A stretch of DNA of 64,000 nucleotides. Source: Leptolinea sp. UBA5366 (GTDB taxonomy: Bacteria > Chloroflexota > Anaerolineae > Anaerolineales > Anaerolineaceae). Of the stretch, positions 54,310 to 63,347 are shown in pieces. The notes beneath the pieces were generated by a model. That model had not been told where the DNA came from. It was given only the letters and a program-made list of their open reading frames with translations, and ran no database searches. Where the stretch lies: the NCBI GenBank assembly GCA_002407845.1, contig DHPK01000033.1, positions 81,720 to 145,719 on the forward strand, written 5' to 3'. Numbering within the stretch: the stretch's first letter is position 1; the number at the start of each line of letters is the position of its first letter. The position numbers and the translations under genes were made by a program.

Positions 54310-55797
54310 ATGAAAAACAAAGGTATATCTGTTTTATTGGTTGCAATTTTTCTTGCTGCCACCCTGCTGACAGGATTTGCAGGCGTTTCGGCTCAGGCAG
54401 ACGCTGCGGCAGCCGCGCCAAAATATATTTTCCTGTTCATTGGCGACGGAATGAGCTATCCGCAGTTCCAGACCACTTCCGATTATCTCGGAGCGCTGGC
54501 TGAGAATGATGACATTCTGAGCGGCGGCACACCGCTTTCATTCATGGAATTCCCAGTTGCCGGCTCAGCCACGACTTTCGATTCCACCTCTTTCGCACCT
54601 GACTCAGCTTCCACTGCGACCTCGATTTCGACTGGTCACAAAACATACAGCGGCGTCATCAACATGGACGAAACAAAGACGATCGCTTATGAAACAATCA
54701 CTGAAAAACTGAAGGCTCAAAAAGGCTATCAGATCGGTATCATCTCAACGGTCAACCTGAACCACGCAACACCGGCTGCCTTCTATGCTCATCAGGCAAG
54801 CAGAAATAGCTATTATGAAATCGGTCTGGAAATGATCGCCAGCAATTTTGAATATTTCGCAGGCGGCGGACTGAAATCACTGACCGGAAAAGACAGCGAT
54901 CAGGAAAACCTCTATGAACTGGCGAAACAGGCTGGTTACACCGTTGCGCTGACCAATGCGGAAGCTGAAGCGATCAACGCCGAAACCGAAAAAGCAGTCA
55001 TCATCGGCGAAACACTGGCCGACAGCGATGCGCTTTCCTATGATCTGGACCGCGCTGAAGGCGAATGGTCACTGGCTGATTACCTCACCAAAGGCATTGA
55101 AGTCATCAACAACGAAACCGGTTTCTTCATGATGATCGAAGGCGGAAAAATTGACTGGGCATGCCATGCGAATGACGCCGCTGCCACAATCCATGACACT
55201 ATTGCTATGGACGAAGCTGTGAAAGTTGCCGCAGCATTTGCGCAGGAACATCCGGAAGACACCCTGATTCTCGTCACCGGCGACCATGAAACTGGCGGTC
55301 TGACGATCGGTTTCGCAGGCACAGGATATGACACCTACCTGAAGAACATTGAATCCCAGAAAATCACATTTGCCCGGTATGACACGGATTACGTTGCTGG
55401 CTATATCGAAAACAAGACATCGTTTGCGGATGCGATGAAAGACGTCGAGAGCATGTTCGGTTTGACGCTGCCTGCCAATGCAGCAGCTGCGAAACAGCCA
55501 GAATTGGTCCTGACCAACTTCGAAGTCTCCCGGCTGGAAGATGCTTACAACCTTACTTTAGCGGGCGGTGCCGGTTCATCATACAACGAAGGTCTGCTGT
55601 ATGGCGGATACGAACCATTCAGCGTCACAATCACCCATATCCTGAACAATAAATCAGGTTTGAACTTCGCTTCCTACTCCCACACGGGTCTGCCAGTAGC
55701 AGTATTTGCTCAGGGCGCCGGACAGGACGAATTCAATGGTTACTATGACAACACTGAAATTTACTTCAAACTGGCTGCCTTGACTGGTGCCAACTAA
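54310..55797 (+). CDS. Secreted alkaline phosphatase (PhoA-like)
   Basis: 495-residue phosphomonoesterase. It has an N-terminal Sec signal peptide (VLLVAIFLAATLLTGFAGV, cleavage near SAQA), then a metal-binding FLFIGDGMSY, nucleophile Ser in PDSASTATSISTGHKT, metal ligands in GGKIDWACHANDA and VTGDHETGGLTI, and the last His in YSHTGLPVAVFAQG. All zinc-site positions of the family appear intact. It would release phosphate outside the membrane. AAGGAG precedes the ATG and a TATAAT lies at 54269-54274. A hairpin follows the gene. Confidence 0.95.
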   Translation: MKNKGISVLLVAIFLAATLLTGFAGVSAQADAAAAAPKYIFLFIGDGMSYPQFQTTSDYLGALAENDDILSGGTPLSFMEFPVAGSATTFDSTSFAPDSASTATSISTGHKTYSGVINMDETKTIAYETITEKLKAQKGYQIGIISTVNLNHATPAAFYAHQASRNSYYEIGLEMIASNFEYFAGGGLKSLTGKDSDQENLYELAKQAGYTVALTNAEAEAINAETEKAVIIGETLADSDALSYDLDRAEGEWSLADYLTKGIEVINNETGFFMMIEGGKIDWACHANDAAATIHDTIAMDEAVKVAAAFAQEHPEDTLILVTGDHETGGLTIGFAGTGYDTYLKNIESQKITFARYDTDYVAGYIENKTSFADAMKDVESMFGLTLPANAAAAKQPELVLTNFEVSRLEDAYNLTLAGGAGSSYNEGLLYGGYEPFSVTITHILNNKSGLNFASYSHTGLPVAVFAQGAGQDEFNGYYDNTEIYFKLAALTGAN

Positions 55798-55819
55798 TCT
55801 TATCGAATAAATCTTCAAG

Positions 55820-55853
55820 AAAACTGCAGTCTGAAAAGACTGCGGTTTTCGTT
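55820..55853 (+). terminator. Intrinsic terminator after the alkaline phosphatase gene
   Basis: AAAACTGCAGTC (55820-55831) pairs with GACTGCGGTTTT (55838-55849) with one G-U pair and a six-base loop; the TTTT is followed by CGTTCTT. The YibE/F gene begins 24 bases later, so read-through is possible. Confidence 0.7.
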
Positions 55854-55876
55854 CTTAAACGACTCAAAAGGTGATA

Positions 55877-57010
55877 ATGAAAAAAGAATGGGCTTCTATC
55901 TGGATCAGTGCCATCATGATTATTGTTTTATGGATAATTCCGACCGGTTTTGAAAATGCCAGTCAGGATCGGGCGGGCGACCGGGTGGCGGCGCGGGTGC
56001 TGTCAGTCAATAACGATTTGATCATCAACACCGGATTGATCCGGGCGGGTGAACAGGATTGCCGGGTCGAGATCATGCAGGGGAAATTCCGCGGGCAGGA
56101 ATTCGACGGCGTCAACATGCTGAATGGTTCGCTTGAACAGGATAAAATTTTCGAACCTGGTGATCTGGCGCTGGTGCTTCTCAGTGTCAAGGAAGATCAG
56201 GTTCTGTCCGTCAGCATGATTGATCATTATCGGCTGCATCTGGAATTGCTGCTGCTGTTAGCGTTTTTCGCATTGATCGTTCTGTTCGCCGGTCTGATGG
56301 GCGCCCGGGCGATCATGGCTTTTATTTTGGCAATCCTGATGATCTGGAAAGGGCTGGTACCGCTGTTTTTGAAAGGGATGAACCCGATTCTGGTCGCAGC
56401 AGTTTTCACGCTCATTCTGGCCATGCTGGTCATCTCACTGGTTTATGGATTCAACCGCCGCTGGCTGGCAGCCGTTACAGGCGTTTCGATCGGCGTGATC
56501 ATCATGTGCCTGGTCGGCATCTGGGCGGTTCAAAGCTTGAAGATTCACGGTGCGGTCATGGCTTATTCCGAGAGTCTGCTGTACAGCGGTTACCAGTATC
56601 TCAATCTCACGGAAATTTTTATCGCCAGCATCTTCATTGGCGCCTCTGGCGCAGTGATTGACCTTGCAGTTGACATCACTTCTGCCGTGTTTGAAGTCGC
56701 TGAAAAACGACCCGACCTTTCCTGGCGCGAGCTAATGAAATCCGGTGCTCAGGTCGGGCAGGCAGCCATGAGCACGGCAACCACAACGCTCCTGCTGGCG
56801 TATTCAGGCGGCTTTATCGCGCTGCTGATGGTCTTCATGGCGCAGGGGACGCCAATCATTAACATCCTGAACTACAAATATGTTGCTGCTGAACTGATCC
56901 ATACGCTGGTTGGATCTTTTGGTCTGGTCGCAGTCGCTCCTCTGACCTCTTTGACCGCAGGGCTGTTTCTGGCTCACCCCGTGAGCGAACCGAGTGTATC
57001 TGAGCAATGA
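55877..57010 (+). CDS. YibE/F-family membrane protein
   Basis: 377 residues. One N-terminal membrane segment, then an external OB-like stretch (RVAARVLSVNNDLI to KEDQVLSVSMIDHY), then about seven further membrane segments containing the family region SEIFIG-type sequence (LTEIFIASIFIGASGAVID) and SAVFEVAEKRPDLSWREL, plus MSTATTTLLLAYSGG. The function of YibE/F proteins is not firmly known. The ATG at 55877 has AAAAGG upstream; a GTG at 55871 is an alternative. Only 80 bases from alkaline phosphatase. Confidence 0.88.
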   Translation: MKKEWASIWISAIMIIVLWIIPTGFENASQDRAGDRVAARVLSVNNDLIINTGLIRAGEQDCRVEIMQGKFRGQEFDGVNMLNGSLEQDKIFEPGDLALVLLSVKEDQVLSVSMIDHYRLHLELLLLLAFFALIVLFAGLMGARAIMAFILAILMIWKGLVPLFLKGMNPILVAAVFTLILAMLVISLVYGFNRRWLAAVTGVSIGVIIMCLVGIWAVQSLKIHGAVMAYSESLLYSGYQYLNLTEIFIASIFIGASGAVIDLAVDITSAVFEVAEKRPDLSWRELMKSGAQVGQAAMSTATTTLLLAYSGGFIALLMVFMAQGTPIINILNYKYVAAELIHTLVGSFGLVAVAPLTSLTAGLFLAHPVSEPSVSEQ

Positions 57011-57016
57011 TCGATT

Positions 57017-57106
57017 CTACAGCAGATATTGCCGGGCAAAGTCGGACACAGTTTTAAGATAATCGCTGACCGTTTCCGGGCTGCGGAACCCATGCCCTTC
57101 GTTTTC
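57017..57106 (-). pseudogene. C-terminal remnant of an S9/alpha-beta hydrolase gene
   Basis: Minus-strand codons 57106 to 57017 read ENEGHGFRSPETVSDYL followed by KTVSDFARQYLL and a TAG stop. This is the typical end of a prolyl-oligopeptidase-type hydrolase, with the catalytic His in EGHGF. The codon directly upstream is a TAA stop, and further upstream lies the terminator at 57127-57164, so no start or body of the gene remains. It marks a deletion junction at the edge of the second AT-rich island. Confidence 0.72.
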
Positions 57107-57126
57107 TTAAAGGCGAGAACATTGAG

Positions 57127-57164
57127 AAAAGAAAATTGGACACGATCATGTCCAATTTTCTTTT
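57127..57164. terminator. Bidirectional intrinsic terminator
   Basis: Perfect 16-bp stem between 57127-57142 and 57149-57164 (core GAAAATTGGACA/TGTCCAATTTTC), six-base loop, A/T tracts on both sides. It serves the convergent YibE/F and esterase genes. Confidence 0.88.
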
Positions 57165-57234
57165 CCTATCTAATGATTGATATCCTAGGTCAGATGAAAG
57201 AATCGCTCTTTCTCATACAGAGAATCATTTATTC

Positions 57235-59391
57235 TTACAATAAATTCTTGATCCAGTTTATGATCTCATCGTCATCATCAGTCTGAGAAATTTTCACTCG
57301 CTCTCCTGTGATTTTTAGAGAATCCACCACCGCAGTTAGGCTAATGATTTTTTCATCACTGGGACTGACTGTTTCCAAATTCCCATTCACGGGATTAAGG
57401 TAAACCGGACGATTGAAATTTGAGATAATTACATCAGTGATATCAAATTTATTTAAAACTTGATGAAGATAAACACTTGCTGGGAATCGGATAGAATGAT
57501 CGAGCAAATACTCATATGATAATAATGCTCCCTTTCCAATCACTCCGGCGACACGATCATCTAAAGCACTGGCAAAAAGTGCCCAAAGAGCGCCGATCCC
57601 ATCTCCGCATAAAAATATTCCTCCTTTGTCAATTTGAGGAGCAAGATAGCATCTTTCCCAGACAAAATCGATAGACCGAATAACATCCCAAACCCTTTGA
57701 CCAAACAAAGATTCATTAAGCATCAATAGATTTGTTGCAGCCTCAAAGTCGGACGCTGCTGTTTCACCAACACCGCGGACATCTACCGCAAGAACCGCAA
57801 TTCCGTTTTCAATAACGGATTCAATGAATCCAGATGAGATACCTTGGTTTTTGCCCCACTCTCCAACATAAATCATGATCGGAATGGCTTTCCTCCATTC
57901 CAGCGGCATGATCAACAAGCCAGGAATATTTATTCCATCCTCGCTTTCAAATTCGATTTTTTCAATCATTTTATTGTCAGTAAATATTTGATTGTAAATT
58001 CGTGGCCGGATCGGTTTTTTTGTTTGAGAGGACCTTAATGTTTCCCAAATAATTTTCTGAAGATTCTTTTTCCATTTATTAAAATCCGAATAATCATTAA
58101 ATTTTGGAAAATGAATCGGGTTGCTATAATATTCTGCCTTGATCGAATCATCAATTGCCTTGCCGTTATTAATAATTGTGTCCACCGGCAAACAATACCC
58201 CTGGAGAGCTTCAGTTTGTGGAGTTAACTTCATTGATTGTTTACTGACGTCCTCTGGGGTTGCTTTTGGCGGTTTGCTGTACTCTACCGGGAAAGGGTCA
58301 GGAATAAGGTCAATTTCTGCTTCAACAATTGGAATCATTTCTGACTCATCGAACAGCCATTTTCTAAGCCAGCTATAAGCTGTTTGCCTTAACGATTTTT
58401 GGTAGCCGTGACCTTCATCATGCTCAACAAATAAAAAGTGATCAGGCACGCCTGCATCGGCATAATTCTTGGAAATTATTTGTGCAATTTTTTTTGTTTC
58501 ATTGACCGGAAAAATTAAATCTCTCGTGCCGGATACGATCAAATATGGTTTGGGAATAAACAAACTGACGATATCAGACATTTCCGAATAGCTTAAAACC
58601 GCCGGGACTTGATTGCAGACATCGGCGCCATCTTCCCAGTTCAGGTCACGTTCAGCAATTATAGAGCCCGAGAAAGTGCACGGATATGCCACTGGTACCG
58701 AACAGTAGATTCTGTCATCGACTGCCGTCGTGAATAAAGTATTAAGTCCCCCGCCAGATGATCCAGTCATGCCGATCCTGTCAGGGTTGATGTCGTCCCG
58801 GCTTAACAAGTAATCGATGCATCTTATACTCTCCCAAACCATGAGACCAAGCTGGCACTTGCCGATCAGCAAAGCATTTAAATAGCTGTGATCCAACCAG
58901 CTTTCAAAGCGTTCGCCTTGCCCAATCGGGTCATATACGAGCGTAATAATCCCTAACTTTGCTGCATTAGCACAAAAAGTTTGAATTGTCGGCGCTAATT
59001 TGCCTGATTCAACCCAGTGCCCGCAGGTATATAACAATCCGGGATTCATTGGCTGGCGTTCCGCAGGCAAATAAAGATGTGCCGTGATCGTCACGCCTGG
59101 CCAAGCTTCCAAAATCATTTTTTCAATCGAATAACCTTGCTTTTGGATTTCCCCAGTTTTTGTTACTTTCAGCGGTTGTTTTTTTGGAAAAGGGTAAAGC
59201 CCAAGCGATTCTTGGACATTTTTCTTGATCAGTTCTTTTTTTTCTGGAGTAATGTCGTTATTCAATAAAAATTTGTTTGATTGCTGAGTTACCTTTTTTT
59301 CAACATGATCCAATAACATGTTTTTTTGCCAAGTAGATTGGCCGAATCCCCAAAGGGATAAATTATCCTGTAGCGAATTATTTTTCCTCAT
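57235..59391 (-). CDS. Two-domain alpha/beta hydrolase (acetyl xylan esterase-like)
   Basis: 718 residues, apparently two hydrolase domains in tandem. The N-terminal domain (about 80-340) resembles acetyl xylan esterase/dienelactone-type enzymes: LLYTCGHWVESGK oxyanion region, nucleophile Ser in GMTGSSGGGLNTLF, Asp in VSGTRDLIFPV and His in EHDEGHGYQKS. The C-terminal domain repeats the fold (LAVDVRGVGETA) but its nucleophile elbow reads FLCGDGIGALWA, with Gly in the Ser position, so it looks inactive. No signal peptide. It is four bases downstream of a CUT1 permease gene, suggesting that the enzyme deacylates an imported oligosaccharide. Confidence 0.8.
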   Translation of the reverse strand: MRKNNSLQDNLSLWGFGQSTWQKNMLLDHVEKKVTQQSNKFLLNNDITPEKKELIKKNVQESLGLYPFPKKQPLKVTKTGEIQKQGYSIEKMILEAWPGVTITAHLYLPAERQPMNPGLLYTCGHWVESGKLAPTIQTFCANAAKLGIITLVYDPIGQGERFESWLDHSYLNALLIGKCQLGLMVWESIRCIDYLLSRDDINPDRIGMTGSSGGGLNTLFTTAVDDRIYCSVPVAYPCTFSGSIIAERDLNWEDGADVCNQVPAVLSYSEMSDIVSLFIPKPYLIVSGTRDLIFPVNETKKIAQIISKNYADAGVPDHFLFVEHDEGHGYQKSLRQTAYSWLRKWLFDESEMIPIVEAEIDLIPDPFPVEYSKPPKATPEDVSKQSMKLTPQTEALQGYCLPVDTIINNGKAIDDSIKAEYYSNPIHFPKFNDYSDFNKWKKNLQKIIWETLRSSQTKKPIRPRIYNQIFTDNKMIEKIEFESEDGINIPGLLIMPLEWRKAIPIMIYVGEWGKNQGISSGFIESVIENGIAVLAVDVRGVGETAASDFEAATNLLMLNESLFGQRVWDVIRSIDFVWERCYLAPQIDKGGIFLCGDGIGALWALFASALDDRVAGVIGKGALLSYEYLLDHSIRFPASVYLHQVLNKFDITDVIISNFNRPVYLNPVNGNLETVSPSDEKIISLTAVVDSLKITGERVKISQTDDDDEIINWIKNLL

Positions 59392-59394
59392 GGG

Positions 59395-60207
59395 CTATTT
59401 TATTGCTCCTGTCGTAAATCCTTTAATAAAGTACTTTTGGCCAAATAAATAAAGAATAAATATCGGCAAAATTGCCATTAATGCACCTGCCATAATCACT
59501 GGTTGGTTTACAGAAAATCTTCCTTGGAATTGTGTTAAGCCCGGCATCAGCGTCCTGATTTCGTTTCCCTGTAAAAATATGAGTGAAATCATCAATTCGT
59601 TCCATACCCACAAGCCATTTACTATTGTTTGAGTAATCAGTGCAGGTTTTGCTAATGGAAGAATTATTTTTGTATAAATTTGAAATGTGCTGCAGCCATC
59701 GATGGACGCGGCTGATAAAATTTCATTATCAACTGATCCAAAGAAACTTTGCAGTAAATAAACCGAAAAAGGAGCCTGTAAACCGGAATAGATAATAATC
59801 ACACTGGAGAAATTGTTTATCAATTTAATTTTAACCATTAAATTAAACAACGGAATAATCATCACAACTGGCGGAATAATCATTAACGTAATCAATGCAC
59901 GAAGCAAAAGGTTCCTTCCCCGGAAATTCATTTTGCTGATCGCAAAAGCAGCCAAACTTGAGATAAGCGTAATTACAAGTACTGAAAGGATTGTGACGAT
60001 AACGCTATTTCTAAACCAAATTGAAAAATCGCCTTCATTGAAAACTTGGATAAAGTTTGCAAGGGTAGGTTTGCTTGGAAATCCAAACAGGTTTTTATAA
60101 TATTCGTTCAGCGATTTAAATGCTGAAATAATAATATAATAAATAGGGAATAAGTTGACAACGCATATCGAGATTAATAATATTTGAGAAAAACCTTTTC
60201 GTCTCAT
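59395..60207 (-). CDS. CUT1 sugar ABC transporter permease (MalG-like), second island
   Basis: 270 residues, six membrane segments, EAA loop NEILSAASIDGCSTFQIYTK and the C-terminal KYFIKGFTTGAIK. Ala is followed by Ser-Ile rather than Ala-Arg in the loop, a mild deviation. It follows the partner permease by 11 bases. Confidence 0.91.
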   Translation of the reverse strand: MRRKGFSQILLISICVVNLFPIYYIIISAFKSLNEYYKNLFGFPSKPTLANFIQVFNEGDFSIWFRNSVIVTILSVLVITLISSLAAFAISKMNFRGRNLLLRALITLMIIPPVVMIIPLFNLMVKIKLINNFSSVIIIYSGLQAPFSVYLLQSFFGSVDNEILSAASIDGCSTFQIYTKIILPLAKPALITQTIVNGLWVWNELMISLIFLQGNEIRTLMPGLTQFQGRFSVNQPVIMAGALMAILPIFILYLFGQKYFIKGFTTGAIK

Positions 60208-60218
60208 TTAAGCACCAG

Positions 60219-61118
60219 TTAATAGTTAAAGTTAGTTGCTGATTTTTGTTCGAGTTTTATTGACTTCATACTGGCAATCATAATGATTGAGATGATCAGC
60301 AATAAAATGACAGCAACCGCGGATGCGACACCATAAGCTTTATATGCGAATGCATATTTCCATATATAAAGTTCAAGAACCGATGTTTCGAATCCTGGGC
60401 CACCTCCGGTGAGGACATAAACGTAACCAAAGACACCCGTCAACATCGAAATAGCTTCATCAATAATAAAGAAAGATAATACTGGTTTTATCTGAGGAAT
60501 CGTTACATAAACATGTTCCTGAAACCAGTTTGCTCCGTCTAATTTAGCCGCTTCATTGATTTCTTCTGGAAGCGAGAGCATTGCTGCTAAAATCAAGACG
60601 ACTCCAAATCCAAGCTCCCGCCAAATAATGACTGCCATCAAAGTGTAGATTGTGATTTTGGGGTTTCCAAGCCAATCTAAGGCGAGTTTTCCCAAGCCAA
60701 CCTGATTTAAAACTGTGTTGAGAATTCCATTTTTTTCTAATATGTAAATGAATACAATGCCAATCACGACTGAAGGTAGGATAAAAGGTAAAAATACAAC
60801 GCTTCTATAAAACTTCCAACCTTTAACGCGTTCATATAAAAAGATTGTTACAACTAATGCCAAGATCGTGATTATCGGAACAACTAATAAAAGCGTACCG
60901 TTGTTTTTTAATGATTTCCAGAAAATATAATCTGATTTAATAAATCTGTAGTTTTCAAGTCCAACGAAAACTTCATTTTCTCCTTGAATTGACATGAACG
61001 AGTAACGAAAAATGTTAATAATGGGATAAATGTATACGATAAAAACAATAATAATAACTGGCAATATGTATAAATAAGGTTCCCATTTTTTCATCGTGCG
61101 ATTTTTATTTTTAATCAT
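60219..61118 (-). CDS. CUT1 sugar ABC transporter permease (MalF-like), second island
   Basis: 299 residues with a MalF-type first helix (YLYILPVIIIVFIVYIYPII) and EAA loop EEINEAAKLDGANWFQEHVY. As in the first island, no ATPase gene accompanies the permeases. A 15-bp hairpin lies in the gap to the upstream binding-protein gene. Confidence 0.92.
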   Translation of the reverse strand: MIKNKNRTMKKWEPYLYILPVIIIVFIVYIYPIINIFRYSFMSIQGENEVFVGLENYRFIKSDYIFWKSLKNNGTLLLVVPIITILALVVTIFLYERVKGWKFYRSVVFLPFILPSVVIGIVFIYILEKNGILNTVLNQVGLGKLALDWLGNPKITIYTLMAVIIWRELGFGVVLILAAMLSLPEEINEAAKLDGANWFQEHVYVTIPQIKPVLSFFIIDEAISMLTGVFGYVYVLTGGGPGFETSVLELYIWKYAFAYKAYGVASAVAVILLLIISIIMIASMKSIKLEQKSATNFNY

Positions 61119-61137
61119 TTTTCAGCACTTTCCAAAA

Positions 61138-61174
61138 ATGGCTCGGAAATTTCTAAATCAAATTTCCGAGCCAT
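61138..61174 (-). promoter_or_regulatory. 15-bp perfect hairpin after the CUT1 binding-protein gene
   Basis: Arms 61138-61152 and 61160-61174 (core ATGGCTCGGAAATTT) are exact reverse complements with a seven-base loop. On the minus strand it is followed by TTTTTGG, the most terminator-like of the five such hairpins. It ends about 20 bases before the permease ATG. Confidence 0.78.
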
Positions 61175-61183
61175 AGATAAAAA

Positions 61184-62494
61184 TTAATTCCAATTTTCGA
61201 AAGTTTTCACTTCAGTCGGATTTTGTAATCTCCAAAGATCTAACGTTCTGCTAATTAGATTAATTGCTTCTTCAGCTGGCATTCCAGATGCTAACAACGA
61301 ACCAGCTGGGCGGAGACCATCCATATCCATTTGAGTTGGAATAAAGTTTTCCAGCCAAACGTTCAACGGTGACAAGTTGAACTCTGCTAACTTTTTCTGG
61401 AGAGGATTTGTGATCTGTTCGACATTGTACCGGCTATCTGCGGGGACAACGCCAGTATGCTCATACCAGGAATTCAAGCGATCTTCCTTGTGAAGGAATT
61501 GAATGAAATCAGCCGCTTCCTGAGGATATTTTGACCAGGAAGTAATGAAAAAGCTTGTTGACTGGGTCGCGTTATACGCATCAGCTAATTTGCCTTTTCC
61601 AAATTTTGGCGTCATCATTACACCAATTTTTTCCTCGCCCAATGCTTTAGCCCAAGCTGCAACGTTTCCATCCGTGCCCCATGCCATTGCAACCTTCTCC
61701 TGAGGGAATAAATCCTGACCTTCAGGCATTCCCAAAGAACCGATATTATCGTTAAAATAGCCTTTCTTAATCATGTCTGCAATTTCATAAATCCAGCGGG
61801 TGTGCATTTCAGATTTATAGTCGGTTCTTCCAACAACTGCATCTTTAATATCATCTACCGAATCCAAGTCCTGCACGCCAATGTTTGCAAACATCCATGC
61901 GCCAAAAGCGCTTGCCTTTGCGCCGCCTGCCCCCAATGGTGTAATTCCAGCGGTTTTCAATTTTTCACAAGCTTCTAGGAATTCTTCCCATGTCTCGAAC
62001 TGCGCATCGGGGTCTAACCCGGCTTGTTCAAATAATGCACGGTTATAAACAAGCGGAATTCCCATCAAATAGAGCGGAGCAGCCCAGACTTTCCCATCAT
62101 ATAAGTTCTCATTTGTATTGAGCCAATGAGACATTTCCTCTTCAGAAACATAATCACTGATTGGAAGAACAGCTCCTGACCAAACTTGCGATAAGACTGG
62201 AATCGTTGCCCATTGAGAAGCAATGTCGGGACCACTCTTTGACATTGCAGCAGTTGTGAAAGCACTAATCAAAGTGCTGGTTGACTGGGGAATGACATCC
62301 ACCTTGATATTTGGGTTTTCTGTTTCATATAACCCGACAGTTTCTTCCATCCATTTATTTGCGCCAGGGGCATCACTTTCCGCCCACCACCAAAAGGTTA
62401 ATTTGATGGGATCGGTGTTCGATTGAGCAGAAACGACACTGGTACTTAATAATAAAGTTAGAAGTAATACAAACAATATGCCTTTATTTCTCAT
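61184..62494 (-). CDS. CUT1 ABC transporter substrate-binding protein, second island
   Basis: 436-residue SBP_bac_1 protein. Sec signal peptide ILFVLLLTLLLSTSVVSA, no lipobox Cys. The mature start IKLTFWWWAESDAPGANKWM and the later VWAAPLYLMGIPLVYNRALF are typical of oligosaccharide binders. GAGGAAAGT precedes the ATG, which overlaps the GntR stop by four bases (ATGA). Confidence 0.92.
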   Translation of the reverse strand: MRNKGILFVLLLTLLLSTSVVSAQSNTDPIKLTFWWWAESDAPGANKWMEETVGLYETENPNIKVDVIPQSTSTLISAFTTAAMSKSGPDIASQWATIPVLSQVWSGAVLPISDYVSEEEMSHWLNTNENLYDGKVWAAPLYLMGIPLVYNRALFEQAGLDPDAQFETWEEFLEACEKLKTAGITPLGAGGAKASAFGAWMFANIGVQDLDSVDDIKDAVVGRTDYKSEMHTRWIYEIADMIKKGYFNDNIGSLGMPEGQDLFPQEKVAMAWGTDGNVAAWAKALGEEKIGVMMTPKFGKGKLADAYNATQSTSFFITSWSKYPQEAADFIQFLHKEDRLNSWYEHTGVVPADSRYNVEQITNPLQKKLAEFNLSPLNVWLENFIPTQMDMDGLRPAGSLLASGMPAEEAINLISRTLDLWRLQNPTEVKTFENWN

Positions 62495-63225
62495 ACTTTC
62501 CTCTTTTCAATTTTTCCTTTATTTTTTTGATTTTTCGAAGAGACTTTACCGACTTTTTCTCCTTTCGACCTATTGCTAATCACATCATTAAGCAATGAAA
62601 TTTTTGCTCGATTGAGATGTGAATCCATTTCGTTTTGCGCTCTTTTCGGGTCATGATCAGAGAGACTTTCCAAAATTCTCTGATGTTCAAATTGAACTTG
62701 GTTTATATTATCTTCAGGTTTTTTATACCGAATTCGAGCCATTTGTGAATGAACATTTACATGCTGAAATGTTCTCATTATTCTCTCATTTTGCAACAAA
62801 CCAATGATCGTTCTGTGAAATCTGTGATCAAGAAGTAGATATTGTTGATACATGCCTGAAGACTCCAGGTTTAATTCTGTTTCTTTCAATTCCTCAAGAA
62901 TCCCCGCCAATTTATTGATTTCTGCTGAAGTTATTTTTTCAGCTACCTGCCCAATGCAATAAACCTCTACTGCGATCCGCAAATCAAAAGCTTCCGAAAT
63001 TTCCTCAAGGCTTAAATCAGTCACAAATGTTCCTGATCTTGGGAGGATAACGATTAAATCTTCCAAAGCTAATTGGTCAACAGCTTTTTTAAGAGGGGTG
63101 ATGCTGATTCCCAATTGGATACTAATTTCTTTGATATTTAAACGTTGACCAGGCGGATATTCCTGGCTGATAATACGTTCCTTAATAATTTGGTATGCGG
63201 CATCACTCAAATTTGAATTCAGCAT
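62491..63225 (-). CDS. GntR-family (FadR/FCD subfamily) transcriptional regulator
   Basis: 244 residues: N-terminal winged HTH (QRLNIKEISIQLGISITPLK) and an all-helical FCD effector domain with the metal/ligand motifs DLRIAVEVYCIG, LDHRFHRTII and FEHQRILESLSDHD. It ends in a Lys-rich tail. It is the first gene of the second CUT1 operon and is translationally coupled to the binding protein, so it should be its regulator. Metal-dependent FCD domains often bind sugar acids, a hint that the imported compound could be a uronate or its oligomer. Confidence 0.9.
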   Translation of the reverse strand: MLNSNLSDAAYQIIKERIISQEYPPGQRLNIKEISIQLGISITPLKKAVDQLALEDLIVILPRSGTFVTDLSLEEISEAFDLRIAVEVYCIGQVAEKITSAEINKLAGILEELKETELNLESSGMYQQYLLLDHRFHRTIIGLLQNERIMRTFQHVNVHSQMARIRYKKPEDNINQVQFEHQRILESLSDHDPKRAQNEMDSHLNRAKISLLNDVISNRSKGEKVGKVSSKNQKNKGKIEKRKV

Positions 63226-63264
63226 TTAACTACCTGTATATTTACGACGAATTATGAGAAAAAG

Positions 63265-63286
63265 TTAAACTGATATTTCAGTTTAA
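63265..63286. promoter_or_regulatory. Candidate GntR operator
   Basis: TTAAACTGA (63265-63273), four bases, TCAGTTTAA (63278-63286): an exact inverted repeat 40 bases upstream of the GntR gene. This is the best operator candidate in the 120-base region between the regulator and the transposase. Confidence 0.55.
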
Positions 63287-63313
63287 ACTACTTATATCTT
63301 GCTTATCATTAAA

Positions 63314-63331
63314 TGTCAATGTGCATTTTGG
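63314..63331. repeat. Candidate end of the IS481-type element
   Basis: TGTCAATGTGCATTTTGG begins with TGT, as IS481-family terminal repeats often do, and lies 17 bases beyond the transposase stop codon. The opposite end is outside the window, so the repeat cannot be confirmed. Confidence 0.35.
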
Positions 63332-63347
63332 TAGATTATTTGTATTA

